DNA of 64,000 bases, taken from assembly GCF_020497125.1 (NCBI RefSeq), contig NC_059075.1, positions 109,035,222 to 109,099,221 of the forward strand, read 5' to 3'. The stretch is from Mauremys mutica (taxonomy: Eukaryota; Chordata; Testudines; Geoemydidae). This document shows positions 57,195 through 64,000 of the stretch, in pieces. The notes beneath the pieces were generated by a model, which did no database searches, was not told the origin of the DNA, and worked only from the letters and a program-made list of their open reading frames with translations. A program made the position numbers and the translations under genes. Numbering within the stretch: the stretch's first letter is position 1; every line of letters starts with the position of its first letter.

Positions 57195-57862
57195 TTGTAT
57201 GTGTGTGTGTGTGGGGGGCACATACTGAATGAGGAGGAAGAACACCTCAAAAAAGATATTCTAGCACTAGAAAAGGTTCAGAAAAGAGCAACTAAAATGA
57301 TTAGGGGTTTAGAGAGGGTCCCATATGAGGAAAGATTAAAGAGGCTAGGACTCTTCAGTTTGGAAAAGAGAAGACTAAGGGGGGACATGATAGAGGTATA
57401 TAAAATCATGAGTGATGTTGAGAAAGTGGATAAGGAAAAGTTATTTACTTATTCCCATAATACAAGAACTAGGGGTCACCAAATGAAATTAATAGGCAGC
57501 AGGTTTAAAACAAATAAAAGGAAGTTCTTCTTCACGCAGCGCACAGTCAACTTGTGGAACTCCTTACCTGAGGAGTTTGTGAAGGCTAGGACTATAACAA
57601 TGTTTAAAAGGGGACTGGATAAATTCATGGTGGCTAAGTCCATAAATGGCTATTAGCCAGGATGGGTAAGAATGGTGTCCCTAGCCTCTGTTCGTCAGAG
57701 GATGGAGATGGATGGCAGGAGAGAGATCACTTGATCATTGCCTGTTAGGTTCACTCCCTCAGGGGCACCTGGCATTGGCCACTGTCGGTAGACAGATACT
57801 GGGCTAGATGGACCTTTGGTCTGACCCGGTACGGCCTTTCTTATGTTCTTATGTTCTTAAAA
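57195..57862 (+). mobile_element. CR1 LINE 3' end with intact C-terminal frame
   Basis: After a short GT microsatellite (57199-57214), an uninterrupted frame to 57656 encodes [53 protein letters not shown] and [20 protein letters not shown]. It ends with the tail GGGCTAGATGGACCTTTGGT and a short TTATGTTC tandem at 57840-57858. 5'-truncated, but the most intact CR1 in the window, so probably young. Confidence 0.9.
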
Positions 57863-58885
57863 GAAAAATGGAATAGCCACTCTTTTAATGAGCACCATTC
57901 ATCCCGTGCACTGAATGAGGCAGGGCTCCTATTGAAATAAATTATATGTGATTCTGTAATTAACGACATGCATGACCACTAGAAGGCTGAGTAAGGTTGC
58001 ACAGGCAACCCTATTTCAGGCATTTCCTAATGTTTGAGTGCTTGACTTGGCAACTTAGCTTTCTTTTACTGTAGCATTTTGCATGTAATTATGTATAAAT
58101 CAGTATTGGGAGGATAAAGAAACCACATGGAAGGACTTACAAACAACTGTTTTGGGGATGGAGGGAGACGGAGAGAAATTAAACTTTTTTTTTTAAGGTA
58201 TGTGATCAAAGTCTCTCAAATGTCCCTCATTGTAGGCACCAATCATCAACACTCCACACCAATCTGGCATCTCCTGTCACTTTTATAACTGAAAATTATT
58301 TAGATCAGAAATGCAGAATCATGAACTTATAGAAAGTTATAGAAAAGTGTCACTAGTTATAAAAAGTGTCATTAAACCTAAGAGCTTGAATTCCACATTT
58401 CAAGTTCCCTGCATGAATGATTGTTTTGGGACCCTCGTTTTGGGCCTTTGTCACACATTCCACCCCACCTTTGGGCCCTAACAGCCTGAGAGGTCTGCAA
58501 AACCCTTTTATAACACATTCCTGAGAGTATATTTTTGTTTGAACATAAGCATCAGACATCATCATAAACACCAAGCGCTTTGACCTTGGGCTGACCCTTC
58601 ATCCCAGGAGATGCTGTACAGTGTGACGTCCACAGGGGATGTCATCTGCAGCAGAAGTCTACAGATTCCACCTTCTGCAGTAGATGTTCACCAAAAGTCT
58701 TCCCTGCAGAGATGCCGCTGGCCACAAACACATCATCCTAGGAAATTGTGCCTGCTATTGACTTTAACATGACACTCTGAAGATGCCTTCCTCCACTGAC
58801 ATTACTATGACCCTCAAAAAGTGCCTCCTTCTAAAGATTTTCTCTCTGTCCTGCTCCACAAAGTTTGAATAGCTTACCAGTGTTA
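57863..58885. other. Intergenic, nothing recognised
   Basis: No exon or repeat recognised before the Harbinger element. Confidence 0.4.
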
Positions 58886-58917
58886 GGGTATGGCTACACT
58901 GGCGAGTTGCAGCGCTG
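58886..58917 (+). repeat. Harbinger left terminal inverted repeat
   Basis: GGGTATGGCTACACTGGCGA then GTTGCAGCGCTGG; pairs with 62906-62937. Confidence 0.88.
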
Positions 58918-59030
58918 GTAGTTTGCAGCGCTGGTCGTCCAGCTGTGCAGGGCCAGCGCTGCAGTGTGGCCACACTGACAGCTACCAGCGCTGCAGTGTG
59001 GCCACATTTGCAGCATTTGCAGCGCTATAC
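58900..59030. repeat. Subterminal CAGCGCTG palindrome array (left)
   Basis: AGCGCT occurs in five contexts near 58909, 58927, 58954, 58988 and 59021, interspersed with GTGTGGCCACA palindromes. Clustered palindromes just inside transposon ends are candidate binding sites for the transposase or its Myb-like partner. Confidence 0.6.
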
Positions 59031-59243
59031 TGAGAGGTGCATTGTGGGCAGCTATCCCACAGAGCACCTCGTCCCGTTTTGGCGCCATTTTGGCGCTGAG
59101 TATTGTGGGAAGGGGAAGGAAGTGTGTGGGTCATTCCGCTTCCTGTTCCAACGCCCCGTGGTGCATCGCTTCACTTCCCAGCAGTCACAGTTTCGCCGTC
59201 CACGTTTCTTGCCATTGTGAGTGCAGCACGCTTTCTGTGTGAA

Positions 59244-60461
59244 ATGGAGCCTGAGCTGCTGAGGACTTTGCTGATGACTGTCGCCAGCACATCACGTTTG
59301 GCAGTTGAGCTATTCCTTCAGCTCCAAAGTGACAGTGAGGAGTCCGACGATGATCTGGATTTGCTTGTGGCGGTAACGGAAATGCTCAGCACCGTGGAAT
59401 GCCGCTTTTGGGCTCGTGAAACAAGCAGTGAGTGGTGGGATCACATTGTCATGGAAGTCTGGGATGACGAGCAGTGGCTGCAGAGCTTTCGTATGAGAAA
59501 AGCCACTTTCATGGGGCTGTGTGCTGAGCTCGCCCCCACCCTGCGGCACAAGGACACAAGATTGAGAGCTGCCCTGACGATGGAAAAGCGGGTGGCTATT
59601 GCAATCTGGAAGCTGGCAACTCCAGACAGCTACCGGTCAGTCGGGAACCAGTTTGGAGTGGGAAAGTCGACCGTTGGAATCGTGTTGATGCAAGTTTGCA
59701 GGGCCATTAATCGCATCCTGCTAAGGAGAACCGTGACTGTGGGGAACGTGCAGGACATTGTGGATGGCTTTGCAGAAATGGGTTTCCCTAACTGTGGAGG
59801 GGCAATAGATGGGACGCATATTCCTATTCTGGCACCACCCCACCTAGCCTACGAGTACATTAATCACAAGGGGTATTTCTCTATAGTTCTCCAGGCGCTT
59901 GTGGATCACCGTGGGCGTTTCATTGACATTTACACAGGCTGGCCTGGAAAAGTGCATGATGCACGCATCTTTCGGAACAGTGGCCTGTTCAGGAAGATGC
60001 AGGAAGGGACATTTTTCCCAGACCGAAAGATCACAGTAGGGGACATTGAAATGCCCATTGTGATCCTTGGGGACCCCGCTTACCCATTAATGCCTTGGCT
60101 CATGAAACCCTATACAGGGAAGCTGGACAGGAGCCAGGACCGTTTCAACTACAGGCTGAGCCGATGCCGAATGACTGTGGAGTGTGCTTTCGGCCATTTA
60201 AAGGGGCGCTGGCGGGCGCTTTATGGGAAGCTAGACTTGGGGGAAAGCAGCATCCCTGCGGTTATATCCGCGTGCTGTACCCTCCATAATATTTGTGAAG
60301 GGAAGGGTGAAACATTCAGCCAGGCATGGACCAACGAGGTACAAGTCCTGGAGGCTGAATTTGCACAGCCAGACAGCAGGGCTACTAGAGACGCCCACCA
60401 CAGGGCAACAAGGATTAGGGATGCCTTGAGGGAGGAATTTGAGGCTGAAAGCCAACAGTAA
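59244..60461 (+). CDS. Harbinger DDE transposase, intact (405 aa)
   Basis: ATG at 59244 is chosen over upstream in-frame non-ATG codons and gives MEPELLRTLLMTVASTSRLA. An acidic N-terminal stretch (SDSEESDDDLD, residues 29-39) and a helix-turn-helix-like part (residues about 112-160) precede the DDE_Tnp_4 catalytic domain. D189 is in GGAIDGTHIPI, D277 in ILGDPAYPLMPWLMKPY and E313 in MTVECAFGHLKGRWRAL. VHDARIF (about 237-243) and the CCTLHN motif (344-349) are also typical. It ends EEFEAESQQ, TAA. Length is in the range of autonomous Harbinger transposases. There are no stops or frameshifts, so the copy may be young or recently active. The domesticated vertebrate gene HARBI1 is the same family, but the inverted ends and partner gene show this is a transposon copy. 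Confidence 0.93.
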   Translation: MEPELLRTLLMTVASTSRLAVELFLQLQSDSEESDDDLDLLVAVTEMLSTVECRFWARETSSEWWDHIVMEVWDDEQWLQSFRMRKATFMGLCAELAPTLRHKDTRLRAALTMEKRVAIAIWKLATPDSYRSVGNQFGVGKSTVGIVLMQVCRAINRILLRRTVTVGNVQDIVDGFAEMGFPNCGGAIDGTHIPILAPPHLAYEYINHKGYFSIVLQALVDHRGRFIDIYTGWPGKVHDARIFRNSGLFRKMQEGTFFPDRKITVGDIEMPIVILGDPAYPLMPWLMKPYTGKLDRSQDRFNYRLSRCRMTVECAFGHLKGRWRALYGKLDLGESSIPAVISACCTLHNICEGKGETFSQAWTNEVQVLEAEFAQPDSRATRDAHHRATRIRDALREEFEAESQQ

Positions 60462-60582
60462 TGTTTTTTGCCTTGACCAGGAGTGACGTGCACTGGTTAC
60501 AGTGCTTTTAAGTGCCTGTGTTTTCCTTGCTGTTTGTTACCTGTGTTTTCCTTGGGGTTTGTTATCTTTCACTTTATGCAAT

Positions 60583-60588
60583 AATAAA
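60583..60588 (+). terminator. Polyadenylation signal of transposase gene
   Basis: AATAAA in AATAATAAAAAC, about 120 bases after the transposase stop. Confidence 0.6.
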
Positions 60589-60613
60589 AACTGTTTCATA
60601 ATCAAAGAAATCA

Positions 60614-60619
60614 TTTATT
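60614..60619 (-). terminator. Polyadenylation signal of Myb-like gene
   Basis: TTTATT on +, that is AATAAA on -, 53 bases past the Myb-like stop at 60672 and facing the transposase signal. Confidence 0.6.
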
Positions 60620-60671
60620 TAAAAAAAAAAGGAAGTAAACGGGCAGGGGGGTTGGTTGTTGAACTGTACAT

Positions 60672-61201
60672 TCATAGGTTTGCATATGTACTGCCAGGAG
60701 TGCTGTGCACCTCAGGATTGTACTGTTGCATGGTGATGGGGGTTGAGTGCAGAGGGTAAGGGTCGTAGTTCTCTGGGCTCATAGGTGACCGTACAGGTGT
60801 CGGGGGCAGCTGGTGATGGTGTAGGTAAGAACCTGGATGCTGGGGAATGGGACTTGGAGCTGACATTGGTGCATAGGGGAAAGAGGTTTGGGAGGGTGGG
60901 GGTTTGGCACGGTAGTGCTCTGCCTGCATTGCTACCAGTGACTGCATACAGTCTGTTTGGCGCGCCATGAGGTTTATAAGCTGCCTCGTGGTTTTCTTCA
61001 GCATCAACGCCTTTCTCCTGCTTTCTGTTTCCTTCCAGTGCTGCATCTTTTCTCTCCATTCCTGTGCAGTTTTATTCTCTGTTGCACACTGGTTCATAAC
61101 TGCCTTCACCAAATCTTCCTTGCTTTTGTTAGGCTTCCTTCTCAGGTTTTGAAGCTTTCTTTCAGTCACTGATAACACCGGACCAGGACTAGTCAAGGAC
61201 A
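60672..61201 (-). CDS. Myb-like gene exon 2
   Basis: Acceptor ATTTTTATAG precedes 61201 on the - strand. Reads through to the stop at 60672. A second possible acceptor (TTGACTAG, exon from 61188) would break the frame, so 61201 is preferred. Confidence 0.82.
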
Positions 61202-62547
61202 CTATAAAAATACAGCAAATGATACATTTTAAGAGAGCCTGCATTGTGTATAATCTGAAGTTAGTTTCAAGTCTCACACTGTAGCATTCCTCAGACATTT
61301 CAAACACAGCTAGAGAATTCACAGCCTCCCAGAAATGGTAAGTGAGGGTAGTAGTCAATAAAACCTCCATGTCCCTCAGGAATTAACCCTGGGGTTCCTG
61401 CCGCGGTTTGCCTGGGCAGGGTGCTTTTTGCTTCATGGGTACACTGCCTTTTTTTGGGCTTTGTTAAAGGCAGGAAGCAAGCAGCAGTTGGGAGACCTGC
61501 ACTGCCATGTCCCTCAGGAATTAACCCTGGGGTTCCTGCCGCGGTTTGCCTGGGCAGGGGGCTTTTTGCTTCATGGGTACACTGCCTTTTTTGGGGCTTT
61601 GTTAAAGGCAGGAAGCAAGCAGCAGTTGGGAGACCTGCACTGAAACACTCCCTCCATTTCCCACAGGAGTTAATACTTGAAGATATCTCCCTGCTGCGGG
61701 TTACCTGGGAAGCAAGGGAGGGTCTCCTACAACAATGCGGATTCCGCCCTGGCCCCTATGCAGCTTGCCTGTGTGCAGCCATGGTCCCCCCACCCCTCCT
61801 GGAACAGTGGCGCGGACGCATTAGCCTGACTGGGACAGGGACCACACTGGCTCTCCCTTTAAACTTGGTCACGCGAATTGCCTATGCTCTTGCAGAAACT
61901 TTTGAAGAGATTACAGAGGCAGATTACCGCGACGTGATAGACCACATCAATGGGATATTCCATGTCTAGGCATGCAGCCATACCACGCCCCCTCCTCTCC
62001 CAAAACCTTTGCATTGCAATAAAAGTTGCTTACCTGGGACCTGCTCCTGTGATTCTTCTGCACCAAGTCCCAGGGGCTGCGACTGGCTAGCTTCCTCCTG
62101 GCTTGAGAAGAGCTCCTGACTGCATGCCTCCTGGGACTCTGGGGTGTCTTCCCCCACCACAGTAGCCTCACTGTCTGCCTCCCCCTCCCCCTCCTCTACT
62201 GGCTCTGAACTGTCCATCATGGTCCTTGGATTTACAGAGGGGTCACCCCCATAAATCGCATCCAGCTCCTTGTAAAACCGGCAGGTTGTGGGGGCAGCGC
62301 CGGATCTGCGGTTTCCCTCGCGTGCTTTGCAATAGGCACTCCGGAGCTCCTTTACTTTTACCCTGCACTGCAGCGCGTCATGCTCATGGCCCCTTTCCAG
62401 CATGGCTCTTGATACCTGGGCAAAGGTATCATAATTCTTACGGCTAGAGCGCAGCTGTGCCTGCACAGATTCCTCCCCCCAAACACTGATGAGGTCCATC
62501 AGCTCGCCATTGCTCCATGCTGGGGCTCGTTTGCCACATGGAGGCAT
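60672..62547 (-). CDS. Harbinger Myb/SANT-like DNA-binding protein (two exons)
   Basis: Start ATG at 62547 (MPPCGKRAPAWSNGELMDLI). Exon 1 is 62547-62034 and ends at CAG|GTAAGC. Exon 2 is 61201-60672 and begins after TTTTTATAG. The phase fits (one base plus two), giving VPVSLTSPGPVLS and about 347 residues. Residues 10-101 form a Myb/SANT-like trihelix domain (WSNGELMDLISVWGEE, CRVKVKELRSAYCKAR, CRFYKELDAIYGG). An acidic Ser/Glu linker follows. Exon 2 holds a charged helical stretch (EWREKMQHWKETESRRKALM) and a Pro/Tyr/His-rich tail ending TPGSTYANL. In Harbinger elements such a protein helps nuclear import and end recognition by the transposase (family knowledge). Confidence 0.88.
61369..61642 (+). 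repeat. 137-bp tandem duplication in the Myb-like intron
   Basis: Two nearly identical units (61369-61505 and 61506-61642), each starting CATGTCCCTCAGGAATTAAC and ending GCAGTTGGGAGACCTGCACT. A third, diverged start (CCCACAGGAGTTAATACTTG) follows at 61661 and coincides with the acceptor of the third frame. Confidence 0.9.
61667..61969 (+). CDS. Unrecognised third reading frame of the Harbinger element (probable terminal exon)
   Basis: On +, inside the intron of the - strand Myb-like gene. A good acceptor (CTCCATTTCCCACAG, ending 61666) is followed by 100 open codons. These begin ELILEDISLLRVTWEAREGL and include QQCGFRPGPYAACLCAAMVP and LNLVTRIAYALAETFEEITE, ending VIDHINGIFHV, TAG. An AATAAA follows at 62018. 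The sequence has balanced amino-acid use and looks protein-like, but I do not recognise a domain. Upstream exons are not visible. The same frame continues open back to 61421 through the 137-bp repeats. It could be an accessory gene of the transposon, a captured host exon or a chance frame. Confidence 0.5.
   Translation, partial: ELILEDISLLRVTWEAREGLLQQCGFRPGPYAACLCAAMVPPPLLEQWRGRISLTGTGTTLALPLNLVTRIAYALAETFEEITEADYRDVIDHINGIFHV
62018..62023 (+). terminator. Polyadenylation signal after the third frame
   Basis: AATAAA on +, 49 bases after the TAG at 61969 and only about 10 bases from the Myb-like donor on the opposite strand. Confidence 0.45.
62034..62547 (-). CDS. Myb-like gene exon 1
   Basis: Contains the complete DNA-binding domain and acidic linker. 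Donor GTAAGC begins at 62033 on the - strand. Confidence 0.85.
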
Positions 62548-62739
62548 GGTCACCTGTAAAGATTAACTGATTGCACTCCACACCTGGCTGAGCAAACAGG
62601 AAGGGGATTTTTAAAATTCCCAAGGCATTTAAAGGGCGGGTCACCTGAGGCCAGGGCAGTAGAGTCTGACCTGATGAGCAGAGTGGCTGAACAGGCATTC
62701 TGGGATACATCCTTATACCCTGGAGGCCAATCACAGCAC

Positions 62740-62915
62740 TGGTGTGTGGCCACACTTGATGACCAGCGCTGCAGCACCAGCGCTGGAATCCTTATTCCCC
62801 ATGCTGAGTGAGGTGTACGGCCAGTGCTGCAGTCAGGGAGTTGCAGCGCTGGAAGTGCCCTGCAGGTGTGGCCACTTACTAATTGCAGTGCTGGTGGAGG
62901 CTTTCCAGCGCTGCA
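62740..62915. repeat. Subterminal CAGCGCTG palindrome array (right)
   Basis: Copies of AGCGCT or AGTGCT near 62764, 62778, 62822, 62844, 62886 and 62906, with TGTGTGGCCACAC and GTGTGGCCAC, mirroring the left array. Confidence 0.6.
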
Positions 62916-62937
62916 AATCGCCAGTGTAGCCATACCC
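62906..62937 (-). repeat. Harbinger right terminal inverted repeat
   Basis: CCAGCGCTGCAAATCGCCAG then TGTAGCCATACCC; complement of the left end with one or two mismatches. Confidence 0.88.
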
Positions 62938-64000
62938 TGTGTCTCACCCCAACCATAATGCTATCCACTCCAGGGACTTAATGTGAGAATCTTCCTTGGA
63001 AAATACCACGTGCTACAAATTTTAACAAGACAACCTCAGGAGATGATGTCTGCTATAGTAACATAACCCTCTCTGACTCTGAGAAATATCTTTCGCTACC
63101 AATATGGATGCAGTCCTCCGTCCCATTCATAATAATCTCATTCATACAGCAACTGCCTTGCAGGAGATGCAGTGGCAGTGGTTCTGAAACCATGGTCTCT
63201 GGACCATTGTTAGTGTGCAGAATACTTTCTGGTGGTTTGCAAAGAGCTGGCAGGTCACATGGTGCTGGCTACAACTTCCCACTTCCAGCTGCTTCTACAG
63301 GTATTCAAGCAGCTCTTCCTTGAGCCTGAATCTGTGTTAGAGCAGCTGGAGAGATGGAAAAGATGCCAGCTTAGCTGTTCATTCTGCAGGAGCGAACGCA
63401 AAAACTCCCCTCTTGGACTGGAGCCATCAGCAGAACAGTTACAATGAACTTAATACTGTTCTCATCTCACTTCTCCAAATAAGCAACAGCTGTGATGGCC
63501 ATAAAATGGTTTTATGAGGGGTGGGGTCCAGGAGATGTAGCCATCAATAAGACTAGGATGGTATCGTCTGACTGACACACGGCTGTAGAACTGGCATGTT
63601 TAGCACAAAATGGGCTGAGCAGACTTACATACCTCATTATTTTCACCCTCCCCAACACCCTCTGGAGGCGAGTGCTGACATTTGCCTTTTTTTTTTTTTA
63701 GCTCATACTCTCTGTAAACCAATTTGTGGTGATGTATCATCTCAGCCCATACCATGAAGATTAACATACAGCAATGGGTTTTCTACTCTATGGGATTTTC
63801 TAGGTATTGGACACAATATTTACCTTGGGCAATAGAGGGTGATGTAAACTATCCTTCCCCCTTTTGCATCCTCTTGTGCCCTGGCTAGCACTGAGCATCA
63901 TAGAGAAGGGAGCACCAGATCACCTACTCTTGTCTCCTGTACCTCACAGGCCACCACCACTACCCAGAACATGCACACTGAACCCAACAACCAACAGTAG
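62938..64000. other. Intergenic, nothing recognised
   Basis: No exon or family repeat recognised; a T run lies at 63689-63701. Confidence 0.4.

Larger units (their letters stand above)
58886..62937 (+). mobile_element. PIF/Harbinger DNA transposon, apparently complete (about 4.05 kb)
   Basis: The terminal inverted repeats GGGTATGGCTACACTGGCGA (left) and TCGCCAGTGTAGCCATACCC (right) match, and the similarity extends into TTGCAGCGCTGG / CCAGCGCTGCAAA. Between them are a DDE transposase (+), a Myb/SANT-like gene (-) converging on it with facing polyadenylation signals at 60583 (+) and 60614 (-), and a third frame on + at 61667-61969. The left flank TTA suits the TWA target of this superfamily, but the right flank reads TGT, so the target duplication is not preserved or the end has drifted. 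Confidence 0.92.

Noticed and set aside
58886..60461. Host gene HARBI1
   Set aside because: The transposase is flanked by matching inverted repeats and a Myb-like partner within 4 kb, so it is a transposon copy, not the single-copy domesticated gene.
61188..61192. Alternative acceptor TTGACTAG for Myb-like exon 2
   Set aside because: Using it would put exon 2 out of frame with the CAG|GTAAGC donor; the TTTTTATAG acceptor at 61202-61203 fits.

Overview
The window looks like vertebrate, most likely turtle (Testudines), nuclear DNA. The evidence is one spliced host gene with vertebrate splice sites, several 5'-truncated CR1 LINE copies, many hAT-like miniature elements with 8-bp target duplications, a DIRS retroelement, Penelope-like remnants and a large two-gene PIF/Harbinger transposon. 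The turtle assignment is an inference from this repeat mix, not from a database match.

Host gene. The only conserved host gene I recognise is MOB2, a MOB-family co-activator that binds NDR kinases. It lies on the + strand. Four coding exons are visible (13708-13868, 14920-15013, 22674-22798, 26690-26997), joined by clean GT-AG introns with compatible phases. The 3'UTR runs to a polyadenylation signal near 27893. The first coding exon must lie upstream: the first visible exon begins inside a codon, and I find no matching exon in 1-13.7 kb. So 1-13.7 kb is probably intron 1 and 15-26.7 kb is intronic. Both are littered with MITEs, CR1, MIR-like SINEs and Penelope pieces.

Downstream (28-46 kb). 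This stretch has no recognisable host gene. It holds CR1 fragments, hAT-like elements (several with perfect 8-bp duplications, two nested in CR1 copies) and GC-rich or minisatellite-bearing non-autonomous elements.

46.3-52.5 kb. A nearly complete DIRS-type tyrosine-recombinase retrotransposon lies on the - strand. It has inverted terminal repeats, an internal complementary region that reproduces the joined termini, a Gag-like ORF with a Cys/His cluster and a long Arg/Ser domain, RT-RNase H, and a tyrosine recombinase. It carries at least one nonsense codon and two frameshifts, and the likely catalytic tyrosine position reads Asp.

58.9-62.9 kb. A 4-kb PIF/Harbinger transposon has matching terminal inverted repeats, an intact 405-codon DDE transposase (+), a spliced Myb/SANT-like gene (-, two exons, about 347 aa) and a third gene-like reading frame. 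The third frame is on the + strand inside the Myb intron, with its own splice acceptor and polyadenylation signal, and I do not recognise it. Subterminal arrays of an 8-base palindrome flank the genes. This element, and the hammerhead-like motif shared by the Penelope-like tails, are the most interesting parts of the window.
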